From Myxococcales bacterium (GTDB lineage: Bacteria > Myxococcota > Polyangia > Nannocystales > Nannocystaceae): 64,000 nt of DNA. The stretch spans positions 124,001-188,000 of the forward strand of contig JAEUJW010000040.1 of assembly GCA_016793465.1 (NCBI GenBank), given 5' to 3'. The translations under genes were made by a program, and so were the position numbers. Positions 43,468-52,434 of this stretch are shown here, piece by piece. The notes under the pieces were generated by a model, which saw only the letters and a program-made list of their open reading frames with translations, was not told the origin of the DNA and ran no database searches. Position 1 is the stretch's first letter, and each line of letters opens with the position of its first letter.

Positions 43468-43473
43468 TACAAT
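43468..43473 (+). promoter_or_regulatory. Candidate -10 box of the phosphoesterase/AAA operon
   Basis: TACAAT matches the consensus at five of six positions and lies 21 bases before the ATG at 43495, giving a leader of about 15 bases. No convincing -35 box or ribosome-binding site is seen. The rest of the 280-base divergent region (43215-43494) holds no gene. Confidence 0.5.
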
Positions 43474-43494
43474 CCCCCAAACCCTCACCTACGC

Positions 43495-45702
43495 ATGCGT
43501 TCCTTCAGTTGGCTTCACTTCACGGACCTGCACCAGGGGCTCGAGTCCCAGGGCTGGCTGTGGCCCGGCGTGCGCGACGCCCTGTTCGCGGACCTCGAGA
43601 AGCTGCACGAACGCTGCGGCCCGTGGGACCTCGTGCTGTTCTCCGGCGATCTCACCCAGCGCGGCAGCGCCGAGGAGTTCAAGAACTTCAACGACTCGAC
43701 CCTGGCCAAGCTGTGGGCCCACCTGCAGGCGCTCGGCTCGACGCCCAGCCTGCTGGCGATCCCCGGCAACCATGACCTCGTGCGCCCCGACCAGCGCCGG
43801 CCCGAGACCCTGGTCCTGCAGCGCTGGTCGACCTACCCCGAGGTCCAGGCCGAGTTCTGGCGCGACGCGGCCTCGCCCTACCGCAAGCTGATCGACGGGG
43901 CCTTCACGCCCTACACCGCCTGGCACGACGGCCACCCGTACTGCGCGGTGCCCCGCAAGCCCGGCCTCATGCCCGGCGACTTCTCGGCGATCCTCCACAA
44001 GGACGGCCTGAAGCTCGGCGTCGTCGGCCTCAACAGCACGTGGCTGCAGATCGGCGGCGGCAACTTCGAGGGCAAGCTGGCCGTCGACGCCCGCCAGTTC
44101 CACGCCGCCTGCGACGGCGACGGCCCCGCGTGGGTCAAGTCCTGCGACTTCGCCCTGCTCATGACCCACCACCCGCCGGACTGGTTGGCGCCCGAGGCCC
44201 GCGACCAGTTCTTCGGCGAGATCGCAACCTCCGGCCGCTTCACCGCCCACATCTTCGGCCACATGCACGAGCACATGGCCACCACCCTGACGATCGGCGG
44301 CTCCGCCCCGCGCCGCCAGCTCCAGGGCTCCTCGCTGTTCGGCCTCGAGACCTTCGGCGACGGCAAGCTCGACCGCCGCCACGGCTACTCCGCCGGCCGC
44401 ATCACCGTCGACGACCGCGGCCAGGCCAGCCTGCGCATCTGGCCCCGCGCCGCCAAGCGCCACCCCGCCGGCCACTGGCGCATCGTCCAGGACATCGACG
44501 CGTTCGAGCTCAGCGACGACCAGGGCACCCGCCCCGAGCCGCTGCCGTTCACCCGCAAGCCGCCCCCGACCCCGCACGTGTCGCCGCTCTCGCAGGTCCC
44601 CCCCGAGGTCCGCGCCGCCACCTCGCAGACCGCGCCGATCCCCGACCTCGTCATCACCTCGCTGACCGGCGGCAGCGTCGGCGACTCCGGCATCTACTAC
44701 ACGGTCGCCGCGCGCGTGCAGCCGCCCGGCGCGCCCTACAACCAGAGCTGGCACGTCAACCGCACCGAGGAGGAGCGCACCGCCCTCAACTACCTCGACC
44801 AGCCCGGCGCGCCGGTGGTGCTGTGGGGCCCGGAGAAGTTCGGCAAGACCTGGACCTCGCAGTACCTGACCAACTGCGTGCTGCAGCAGGACGGCGGCGA
44901 CTGCCGCGTCATCGCCATCAACTTCGACACCTTCGACCACGAGTCGCGCTCCGACTACGCCAGCTTCATCCGCGAGCTCGCCTTCCAGATCGTCGGCGCG
45001 ATCGGCGGCCCCGAGGACTGGGTGCCCACGCTGTGGCGCACGCACGGCAGCGTCAACCAGAAGCTCGGCCGGCTCATGCGGGACAACGTGCTGCCGCTCG
45101 CCAACTCGCGGGTGATCGTCGCCCTCGACCGCGTCGACGCCGTCTACGGCCTCCCGTTCAAGGACGACTGCTTCGGCATGCTGCGCGCGTGGGCCCAGGA
45201 CGCGCGCCTCGGCAAGCTGCGCCTCATCCTCGGCATCTCGACCACGCCGGGCCGCCTGATCGACCGCCCGACCCAGTCGCCGTTCAACCTGACCCCGCCG
45301 ATCGTGCTCGGCGACTTCACGCGCGGCCAGGTCGAGCAGCTCGCCCAGCTCTACGGCCTGACGTGGACCGACAAGGACTTCGCCGCGCTCACGGCCCTCG
45401 TCGGCGGCCACCCGTACCTCGTGCGCCACGTGATGCACCGCAGCAACCTCGCCGGCGGCGCCGCGGTCGACGACCTGCTCGACGACGACACCACCATCTT
45501 CGACGACTTCCTGCAGCGCCACGCCCGGCGCCTGCAGGCCGCGCCCGAGCTGCTGGCCGGCATCCGCCGCCTGCGCAGCGAGTCGCTCGTCGCCCTCGAC
45601 GCCGAGACCTCCACCCGCCTCGAGGCCCTCGGCCTCGCCGTCGAGGAGAAGGTCGGCTACTACCGCCTGCGCTATCGGCTGTACGAGCGCCTGCGGCTAT
45701 GA
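43495..45702 (+). CDS. Calcineurin-like phosphoesterase fused to P-loop (AAA/STAND-like) NTPase
   Basis: A 735-residue cytosolic protein. Residues 1-290 are a metallophosphoesterase with every metal motif intact: FTDLHQG, LFSGDLTQRG, IPGNHDLV, LMTHHPPDW and FGHMHEH. A Pro-rich linker (about 350-400) leads to an NTPase domain with Walker A GPEKFGKTW near residue 444 and a Walker-B-like strand VIVALDRVD near residue 544. A C-terminal winged-helix-like part follows (GGHPYLVRHVM, KVGYYRLRYRLYERL). Phosphoesterases of this kind hydrolyse phosphodiesters, including nucleic acids and nucleotides. Its TGA overlaps the next ATG (ATGA), so the two proteins are made together and likely act together. Confidence 0.9.
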   Translation: MRSFSWLHFTDLHQGLESQGWLWPGVRDALFADLEKLHERCGPWDLVLFSGDLTQRGSAEEFKNFNDSTLAKLWAHLQALGSTPSLLAIPGNHDLVRPDQRRPETLVLQRWSTYPEVQAEFWRDAASPYRKLIDGAFTPYTAWHDGHPYCAVPRKPGLMPGDFSAILHKDGLKLGVVGLNSTWLQIGGGNFEGKLAVDARQFHAACDGDGPAWVKSCDFALLMTHHPPDWLAPEARDQFFGEIATSGRFTAHIFGHMHEHMATTLTIGGSAPRRQLQGSSLFGLETFGDGKLDRRHGYSAGRITVDDRGQASLRIWPRAAKRHPAGHWRIVQDIDAFELSDDQGTRPEPLPFTRKPPPTPHVSPLSQVPPEVRAATSQTAPIPDLVITSLTGGSVGDSGIYYTVAARVQPPGAPYNQSWHVNRTEEERTALNYLDQPGAPVVLWGPEKFGKTWTSQYLTNCVLQQDGGDCRVIAINFDTFDHESRSDYASFIRELAFQIVGAIGGPEDWVPTLWRTHGSVNQKLGRLMRDNVLPLANSRVIVALDRVDAVYGLPFKDDCFGMLRAWAQDARLGKLRLILGISTTPGRLIDRPTQSPFNLTPPIVLGDFTRGQVEQLAQLYGLTWTDKDFAALTALVGGHPYLVRHVMHRSNLAGGAAVDDLLDDDTTIFDDFLQRHARRLQAAPELLAGIRRLRSESLVALDAETSTRLEALGLAVEEKVGYYRLRYRLYERLRL

Positions 45703-48700
45703 GCCCCGTGCGCCAGTTCCAGGTCGGCGGCGCGGTCCAGGGCGACGCCCTGTACGTCGAGCGCCGCGCCGACCGGGAGCTGCTCGACAACCTGCGCCGC
45801 GGCGAGTTCTGCTACATCCTCGCGCCGCGGCAGATCGGCAAGTCGAGCCTGCGCATGCGCGTCGCCCGCGCCCTCGCGCTCGAGGGCGTGCGCTGCGTCA
45901 GCATCGACTTCTCCGGCATCGGCTCGACCAGCGTCACCATCGACGAGTGGTACTACAGCATCGCCGACGACATCGCCCAGGCGCTCGGCCTCGCCAACCT
46001 CGACCTGTTCTGGACCACCCACCAGCACCTGACCCCCGTCCACCGCTGGTACCGCTTCATCCGCAACGAGCTGCTCGACCGCGTCGCCGGCCCCATCGTC
46101 GTGTTCATCGACGAGGTCGACAGCGTGCTCGCGCTCTCGTTCGTGACCGACGACTTCTTCGCCTCGATCCGCTCGGCCTACAACCTCCGCGCCGACGACC
46201 CCGAGTACGGCCGCCTGACCTTCTGCCTGCTCGGCGTGGCCGCCCCCGCCGACCTCATCCAGAACTCGGTCCGCACCCCCTTCAACATCGGCAAGGAGAT
46301 CCGCCTCGACGACTTCTCGCGGGCCGAGCTCGGCGCCCTGCTGCCCGGCCTCGAGTCACTAAAATGCGACTCGGCGAGCCTGCTCGACGCGGTCTACGCG
46401 TGGACCTCGGGCCACCCGTACATGACCCAGCGCCTGTGCGACGACCTCGTGCGCCACGGGACGATCGAGCGCGGCCAGGAGAGCGCCCGCGTCGACGACG
46501 CCGCCTACAACGTGTTCGTGCGCAGCGGCCGCGGCGGCGACGCCAACCTCGCCTACGCCGAGAAGCGCCTCGACATGAACCCCTCGCGCCTGCGCGTGCG
46601 GCAGATGCTGCACCTGTACCGCCGCCTCCTCGACGGCGAGCGCGTGCCGGCCGAGCCCAACAGCCAGAACCAGACCGAGCTGCGCCTCACCGGCCTGGCC
46701 GCCGAGCACCTCGGGGCCGGCGGCGACATCCACCTGCGCACGCGCAACCTGATCTTCGCCGAGGTCTACGACCACAAGTGGCTGAAGGCCAAGGAGAAGG
46801 AGCAGCGCCTCGCCGAGCTCGTCGACCGCTGGGTCACCGCCGGCAAGGTCGACGACTACCTGCTGCGCGGCGCGGCCCTCGAGGACGCGCTGTCGTGGTC
46901 GCAGGGCCGCGGCGACCTCACCGTCACCGACCACGAGTTCCTGCTCGCCGGCGTCAACTACGCCCGCCGCGAGGCCGAGGCCCGCCACCGCGTCGAGGAG
47001 GCCGGCCGCAAGGAAGAGACCATGCGGCGCACCGCGCTCGAGGAGCAGCGCAAGGCCGACCGCGAGCGCTACCGGGCCGACATCGAGCGCGAGCGCCGCG
47101 AACGCGCCGAGGAGGGCGCCCAGTCGCAGCGCCGCACGATCAGCATCCTCACCGGCACCGTCGCCACCCTCGGCGTCCTGCTCGCGCTGTTCGTCTGGCA
47201 GTACATCGTCGCCGAGAACTCCAAGACCGCGCTCGCCGAGCTCAACGCCCGCGCCCGCGAGGACGCCGAGCTCAAGCAGAAGGGCGCCGAGGCCCTGCTG
47301 CTCGCCCAGCAGGCCGGCAAGGAGCGCGAGGCCCTGCGCGAGGCCATCCGCGCCGCCGGCAGCAGCCGCCAGAAGGGCCGCCCGGTGCCCGCCCGCGTCA
47401 TGCAGGGCCTGGCCGCCGCGGTCGCGACCCCCGTGCAGCGCCCGGCCGTGCTGCGCCACAGCGAGCCGATCACCGTCGCCGACTTCTCGCACGACGGCAC
47501 CCGCGTGCTCACGGCCAGCCGCGACGCGACCGTGCACCTGTGGGACGCCGTGTCCGGGCGGACCATCCGCAACCTCAGCGAGCCGACCGGCGCCGTGCTC
47601 GACGCCGCCTTCTCGCTCGACGACACCCGTATCTTCGCCGTCAGCTCCGACCGCAGCGCCCGCATGTTCAACGCCGCCTCCGGCGACCTGCTCGACACCT
47701 ACAAGGGCCTCGCCGGCGGCAAGTTCGTGCACGCCATGGCCCCCGACGGCTTCCGCGCGCTGATCGCCTACGCCGACCGCAGCTACCGCCTGACCGACCT
47801 GCGCACCACTCGCACGATCGAGACCCTGCGCGGCCACGCCGGCTCGCTCACCGCCGCCGCCTTCTCCGCCGACGGCCTGGCCCTGCTCACCGCCGGCGTC
47901 GACGGCACCGCCCGCCTGTGGAGCGCCGAGACCGGCCAGCTGAAGGACATCCTGCGCGGCCACGCCGGCGCCCTGCGCCAGGTCGCCTTCTCGCCCGACG
48001 GCACCCGCCTCGTCACCGTCGGCGAGGACCGCACCGCCCGCCTGTGGAACGAGATCGGCACGCGCATCGCCGTGCTCGGCGGCCACACCGACACGATCGC
48101 CGGCGCCGTGTTCTCGCCCGACAGCGGCGCCGTCGTCACCTACGGGGCCGACCGCACCGCCCTGCTGTGGAGCACCCAGACCGGCCGCCAGCTCGCCAGC
48201 TTCACCGGTCACACCGGCGCCGTGCTCGACGCCGCCTTCGCCCCCGACGGCCGCCGCGTCGCCACCGCCAGCGCCGACCACTCGGCCAAGGTGTGGCTGA
48301 CCGCCGGCGGCGAGGTCGTCGACCTCGTCGGCCACACCGAGCGCGTCACCACCGCCCGCTTCTCGCCCGACAGCTCGCGCGTGCTCACCGTCAGCGACGA
48401 CACCACCGCCCGCCTGTGGAACTCCGCCAGCGGCAACGTGATCGCCACGCTCGAGGGCCACACCGCGCCGGTGCGCGCCGGCAAGTTCTCGCCCGACGGG
48501 GCCCGCGTGCTCACCGTCGGCGACGACAACACCGTGCGCCTGTGGGACGCCTCGCTCAGCAACGCGATCCCCACGCTGAAGGGCCACGCCGCGCCGGTCC
48601 GCCTGGCCCGCTTCTCGCCCGACGGCCAGCGCATCGTCACCGTCAGCGACGACAAGACCGCCCGCCTGTGGGACGTCACCAACCAGCGCCTCGTGCGCGT

Positions 48701-49667
48701 GCTCGAGGGCCACAGCGGCCCGGTGTTCACCGCCGTGTTCGCCGGCGACGGCTCAGGCCGCATGCTCACGCTCGCCGAGGACGACCCCGTGGTCCGCCTG
48801 TGGGACAGCGCCAGCGGCCAGGACCGCGTCGTCGTGCGCCACGCCGGCCCCGTGCTCGCGGCCGCGTTCTCGCGCGACGGCCGGCGGGTCATCACCGCCG
48901 GCACCGACGACACCCTGCGCTTCTCGGACGCGATCAGCGGCAAGCAGAGCGAGGAGTCGTGCCAGGGCATGCGCGGCGTGGTCGACATGGCGGCCATCGC
49001 CCCCGGCGGGGTGTTCGCGGTGACCGCCGTGCGCGACTCCAACAAGGCCTTCCTCACCAACGACGCCTGCAAGCACATCGCCGACCTCGTCGGCCACTCC
49101 GGACCCGTCACCGGCGCGAGCTTCTCCCCCGACGGCTCCCTGCTCGCCACCATCTCCTCCGACAACACCACCAAGCTGTGGACGACCCGCTACGGCAACG
49201 ACCTCGACACCCTCGACACCGGCTCCGGCGCGGTCCACTCGGTCGCCTTCTCGCGCGACGGCACCCGCCTCGTGGTCGCCACCGCCCGCGACGCCTGGGT
49301 CTACGCCGTCGCCGACGGCCAGAAGGCCCGCGTGCTCGCGACCCTCCAGGGCCACTCCGCCTCCGTGCTGCACGCCGCCTTCTCCGCCGACGCCTCCCGC
49401 ATCGTCACCTCGTCGTCCGACAACACCGCCAAGCTGTGGTCCACCGAAGCCGCCGGCTACGAGCTCGTCGCCACCCTCCACGGCCACTCCGCCGCCGTCT
49501 CCGCCGCCGACTTCTCCCCCGACGGCCGCCACGTCGTCACCGCCTCCCGCGACTCGCGCGCCAAGGTCTACCCCACCACCCTCGAGGCGTTCCTGCAGAA
49601 GGCCTGCGAGGCCCTGCGCAGCCACCCCGAGGACTTCGACCAGGTCGCGGGCGAGTGCGCGGAGTGA
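45699..49667 (+). CDS. AAA_35 NTPase - transmembrane - WD40 repeat sensor-like protein
   Basis: A 1322-residue protein. Residues 1-340 are a typical AAA_35 (AAA-like) domain: FQVGGAVQGDALYVERRADR, Walker A APRQIGKSS, Walker B VVFIDEVDSV, then FCLLGVAAPADLIQN and FNIGKEIRLDDFSR. A charged coiled coil (425-478) leads to one hydrophobic helix (482-505, ILTGTVATLGVLLALFVWQY). After a second helix, about 17 WD40 repeats fill 583-1300, for example GHTAPVRAGKFSPDGARVL. Arginines before the helix suggest the NTPase is cytosolic and the propellers are periplasmic. The architecture resembles STAND-type sensors in which ligand binding to repeats switches the NTPase. It is translationally coupled to the phosphoesterase gene. 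Confidence 0.92.
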   Translation: MSPVRQFQVGGAVQGDALYVERRADRELLDNLRRGEFCYILAPRQIGKSSLRMRVARALALEGVRCVSIDFSGIGSTSVTIDEWYYSIADDIAQALGLANLDLFWTTHQHLTPVHRWYRFIRNELLDRVAGPIVVFIDEVDSVLALSFVTDDFFASIRSAYNLRADDPEYGRLTFCLLGVAAPADLIQNSVRTPFNIGKEIRLDDFSRAELGALLPGLESLKCDSASLLDAVYAWTSGHPYMTQRLCDDLVRHGTIERGQESARVDDAAYNVFVRSGRGGDANLAYAEKRLDMNPSRLRVRQMLHLYRRLLDGERVPAEPNSQNQTELRLTGLAAEHLGAGGDIHLRTRNLIFAEVYDHKWLKAKEKEQRLAELVDRWVTAGKVDDYLLRGAALEDALSWSQGRGDLTVTDHEFLLAGVNYARREAEARHRVEEAGRKEETMRRTALEEQRKADRERYRADIERERRERAEEGAQSQRRTISILTGTVATLGVLLALFVWQYIVAENSKTALAELNARAREDAELKQKGAEALLLAQQAGKEREALREAIRAAGSSRQKGRPVPARVMQGLAAAVATPVQRPAVLRHSEPITVADFSHDGTRVLTASRDATVHLWDAVSGRTIRNLSEPTGAVLDAAFSLDDTRIFAVSSDRSARMFNAASGDLLDTYKGLAGGKFVHAMAPDGFRALIAYADRSYRLTDLRTTRTIETLRGHAGSLTAAAFSADGLALLTAGVDGTARLWSAETGQLKDILRGHAGALRQVAFSPDGTRLVTVGEDRTARLWNEIGTRIAVLGGHTDTIAGAVFSPDSGAVVTYGADRTALLWSTQTGRQLASFTGHTGAVLDAAFAPDGRRVATASADHSAKVWLTAGGEVVDLVGHTERVTTARFSPDSSRVLTVSDDTTARLWNSASGNVIATLEGHTAPVRAGKFSPDGARVLTVGDDNTVRLWDASLSNAIPTLKGHAAPVRLARFSPDGQRIVTVSDDKTARLWDVTNQRLVRVLEGHSGPVFTAVFAGDGSGRMLTLAEDDPVVRLWDSASGQDRVVVRHAGPVLAAAFSRDGRRVITAGTDDTLRFSDAISGKQSEESCQGMRGVVDMAAIAPGGVFAVTAVRDSNKAFLTNDACKHIADLVGHSGPVTGASFSPDGSLLATISSDNTTKLWTTRYGNDLDTLDTGSGAVHSVAFSRDGTRLVVATARDAWVYAVADGQKARVLATLQGHSASVLHAAFSADASRIVTSSSDNTAKLWSTEAAGYELVATLHGHSAAVSAADFSPDGRHVVTASRDSRAKVYPTTLEAFLQKACEALRSHPEDFDQVAGECAE

Positions 49668-49671
49668 CATA

Positions 49672-49710
49672 TCCTTCGGGACAGGCTACGATACCTGTCC
49701 CAAAGGACAG
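49672..49710. repeat. Inverted repeat built from two palindrome copies, 3' of the WD40 gene
   Basis: TCCTTCGGGACAGG (49672-49685) and CCTGTCCCAAAGGA pair as a 14-bp stem with one mismatch around CTACGATA. The right arm also continues into its own perfect palindrome CTGTCC-CAAA-GGACAG (49695-49710). The structure begins 5 bases after the operon stop, so it could terminate or stabilise the transcript, though no T-run follows. Confidence 0.65.
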
Positions 49711-49794
49711 CTGATCACCGCGCCCGCGCCCGCGCCCGCGAGACCCGCGCCACGTCCGGGCCCGCGATCAGGCCTGCCCCCGTCGCCGAATGAG

Positions 49795-51630
49795 TTAATT
49801 GGTGACGAGCGTCCGGCTGCGGCGGCGGCGCGCGAGCAACCCGAGCCCGAGCAACAGCCCCGCGGGCGCCCCCGCGTCGCTGCGACAGCCGCACCCGCCG
49901 GCCTCGTCCTGCCCGCCGTCGCCCGACGCCTCACCGCTCGCCTCGGAGCCCGCCGAGCTCGCGCCGCCGCCGCTCGTCGGCGCCTCGCCCGTCGACTCGC
50001 CCGCGCCGCTCGTCGGCGCCCCGCCCGTCGTCGCGTCCGGCCCCCGCGGCCACCCGTGCAGGAGGTTCCACTCCGCGAGCTTCTTGTCGATCGCCGCCGT
50101 GTTGTTGACCAGCGTCATCGGCGCGCCCTTCAGGGCGATGGTCTGCACCTCCTCGCTCCACCACTCCTCCCCCGGGATGTCGGGCCACGGCGCCCCGCCC
50201 GGCACGTAGACCTCGCGGTCGTCCGGCAGCGTGACCACGCTGTCGCCGTTGCACAGCACGAGGTTGGTCGCCTGACGCAGCTGGGCCACCTCCCCGAGGT
50301 CCGGGTTCAGGTGGAAGATCGGGTCCTCCATCATCTCCGCCGGGGAGATCGTCGTGTACATGCGCGTCAAGAACGGCCAGGTGTCGAGCAGGTCGACCGC
50401 GTGCATGCCCGGCTCGATCACCCGCTCGAGCAGCCCGGCCGCGAACCCCGCCCCGTCGTTCCACTGCCCCGCGTCGATCTGCCCCGCGTAGTCGCCGAGG
50501 TACGGGTAGAACATCTCCGGCGGCACCCCCATCGGCGGCGGCAGGTGCTCGAGCAGCAGCCCGAACACCAGCGGGTGGTTCCAGCCGCACGAGAACTCGT
50601 CGTAGCACGCCGCCAGCCCCATCTCGTTGAGGGCGGTGACCGCCAGCGTCGGGTCGAGCCCGACGAACGCCTGCTCGCTCCACAGCGGATCGTACACCCC
50701 GGTCTGCACCACCCCGCCGCTGGTGCCCGCATACTCGGTGACGAACGCCCGCCCCTCGGCCATGAACGCGTCGACGGCGTTGCTGATCACGGCCTTGTAG
50801 TTCGGCGCGAACTGCAGCCAGTCGAGCTTCAGCGGGTTGACCAGCACGTGGCGGTAGTTCGTCGGCGCCGCGCGGTCGCTGGCCAGCACGAACACGCGGA
50901 TGTCCATGTCCGCGACCGCGGCGATGCGCGTCAACCGCAGCGGGAAGCAGGTCTCGTTCGACGGGTACGTCAGCGTGATCGGGTGGACGTCCTGCAGCCC
51001 CGCCCCGTTCGTCAGCTTGAGCGCCGCGATCACGTTGCCCTCGTCGAGGTACTGCTGGAGGATCGGCGCCGCGTTCGGATCCCAGCTGTAGCCGTTCATC
51101 TCCAGCCACTCCTGGATCGGCGCCACCTCGGTGTCCTGCAGCACCGCCACCTCGAACGCCCCGACGGTCTCGACCAGCAGCGGGTCGGTCGGCCCGCCGG
51201 TCCCGCCCGCGTCGAACTTCACCCCGCTGGGGTCGTCGCTCGACCCGCTCAGCGATATGTTGCCGGTGTCGCCGCCGCCGCAGTCCTCGGCCACGGTCGT
51301 CAGCCCGTAGAGCGGCACCGTGGCCGCCCGGATCTGGTCGAACAGCGGCTGCGACCCCACCGAGAACTCCGGCACCGCGGCCAGCGGGATCATCCACGCG
51401 AACTTGTCCGCGTTGGTGTTCGGGTCGTACGAGATCTGAATGTGGACCTCCGACTCCACCCCGCCCATCACGAAGATCACGCTCTCCCCGGTCTGGTCGA
51501 CCGGCATCGGCCCCGGCACGCCCCCGTCGCAGAACGTCCCCCCGCACGCCTCCGCCCGCCCCGGCGCGAGCCCGACCACCACGCTCCATGCACACACCAA
51601 CGACAGGCAAGTTCGGTCGAGTCGCGTCAC
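49795..51630 (-). CDS. DUF2330 protein with MYXO-CTERM tail
   Basis: A 611-residue secreted protein. A signal peptide (LSLVCAWSVVVGLAPGRAEA) precedes CGGTFCDGG and PVDQTGESVIFVM, hallmarks of the DUF2330 family. The body has several conserved tryptophan/proline-rich segments (GWNHPLVFGLLLEHLPPPMG). A Gly/Ser/Thr linker then leads to a MYXO-CTERM-like tail: GGCGCR, a hydrophobic stretch and ARRRRSR. It is expected at the cell surface; function unknown. The start is GTG, supported by GAGG 7 bases upstream. It ends with TAA in a rare AT-rich patch. Confidence 0.88.
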   Translation of the reverse strand: MTRLDRTCLSLVCAWSVVVGLAPGRAEACGGTFCDGGVPGPMPVDQTGESVIFVMGGVESEVHIQISYDPNTNADKFAWMIPLAAVPEFSVGSQPLFDQIRAATVPLYGLTTVAEDCGGGDTGNISLSGSSDDPSGVKFDAGGTGGPTDPLLVETVGAFEVAVLQDTEVAPIQEWLEMNGYSWDPNAAPILQQYLDEGNVIAALKLTNGAGLQDVHPITLTYPSNETCFPLRLTRIAAVADMDIRVFVLASDRAAPTNYRHVLVNPLKLDWLQFAPNYKAVISNAVDAFMAEGRAFVTEYAGTSGGVVQTGVYDPLWSEQAFVGLDPTLAVTALNEMGLAACYDEFSCGWNHPLVFGLLLEHLPPPMGVPPEMFYPYLGDYAGQIDAGQWNDGAGFAAGLLERVIEPGMHAVDLLDTWPFLTRMYTTISPAEMMEDPIFHLNPDLGEVAQLRQATNLVLCNGDSVVTLPDDREVYVPGGAPWPDIPGEEWWSEEVQTIALKGAPMTLVNNTAAIDKKLAEWNLLHGWPRGPDATTGGAPTSGAGESTGEAPTSGGGASSAGSEASGEASGDGGQDEAGGCGCRSDAGAPAGLLLGLGLLARRRRSRTLVTN

Positions 51631-51711
51631 GGCAAACCTCGGGGTAAAGCGGTCCGCCGGCAGCGTCTCACAATCCCACCGCCGAAACCACCCCCGCGCC
51701 GCCGCCGGCGC

Positions 51712-52155
51712 TCACCCCTGCAGCTTGACCACCCCCTTGTCGTCGACCGTGAACGTCAGCGTCTCCTTCATCAGAGAGAAGCTGTCGTGCGACCGGGTCA
51801 GGCTGATCGTCGCGGTCGCGGTGTCGAAGCCCTCGGGGATCACCAGGCCCACGCGGAACGTCTGCGGCTGGCGCGGCGGCAAGAACCCGTCCCAGCGCGT
51901 GCCGCTGTCGTCGACGTTGAACCCGCCCTGCGCATACACCTCCGCCACCAGCTTCGACGTCTCGACCAGCCCGTTCACCCGCATCTTCAAGACGAGCTCG
52001 ACCTTGCGCGACCCCTTCGCCGCGTACGCGAGCTCGTAGACCACCTCGGCCTTGTCCTCCATCACCGTCTCGTTCTTCAGCACGGTCGGCCCGTCCGAGG
52101 CCTTGTGGGCACACGCGAGCACGGTCATGAGCAGCAGGGGGACGAGGCGCCTCAT
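51712..52155 (-). CDS. Small lipoprotein of unknown function
   Basis: A 147-residue predicted lipoprotein (MRRLVPLLLMTVLAC). The mature part looks like a single beta-sandwich (VVYELAYAAKGSRKVELVLK, VNGLVETSKLVAEVYAQGG, QTFRVGLVIPEGFDTATATI), similar in feel to late-embryogenesis-type or FixH-like periplasmic domains, but no family is recognised. GGGGAG directly precedes the ATG. It is divergent from the metallopeptidase-like gene and reads toward the DUF2330 gene, 81 bases from its start. Confidence 0.8.
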   Translation of the reverse strand: MRRLVPLLLMTVLACAHKASDGPTVLKNETVMEDKAEVVYELAYAAKGSRKVELVLKMRVNGLVETSKLVAEVYAQGGFNVDDSGTRWDGFLPPRQPQTFRVGLVIPEGFDTATATISLTRSHDSFSLMKETLTFTVDDKGVVKLQG

Positions 52156-52224
52156 CTCCCCGCCTTACCACAGCCCGCACCCGCGTGGCGAACCCCGCCC
52201 GCAAACGCCCTCGGCGGCGACGGA

Positions 52225-52238
52225 TGTCCGCCGGGACA
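52225..52238. repeat. Dispersed palindrome TGTCC-N4-GGACA (intergenic)
   Basis: ATGTCC-GCCG-GGACAT, a perfect 6-bp stem, in the 279-base gap between divergent genes (52156-52434). Nothing else is recognisable in that gap. Confidence 0.7.
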
Positions 52239-52434
52239 TGTGGGCGCGACCACTCGCCACATGACCGCATCGACGGGCCGGGCCTGACGCTGTGGCAGTG
52301 CTCGCAGGTACGACACGTATGGGCTCGAGCGCCGTCGACGGGCCCCTCTCGTCCACGCAGTTTCGACTCGCCAACCTCGAGGGCATGCAGTAGGTTGCAT
52401 GCGTTCATTGATGCATGGTCGTTCGGGAGGATCT

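Noticed and set aside
49672..49710. Inverted repeat after the WD40 gene as an attachment site of a mobile island
   Set aside because: No matching repeat flanks the operon on its left side, no integrase is present, and the codon use of the operon is like that of its neighbours.
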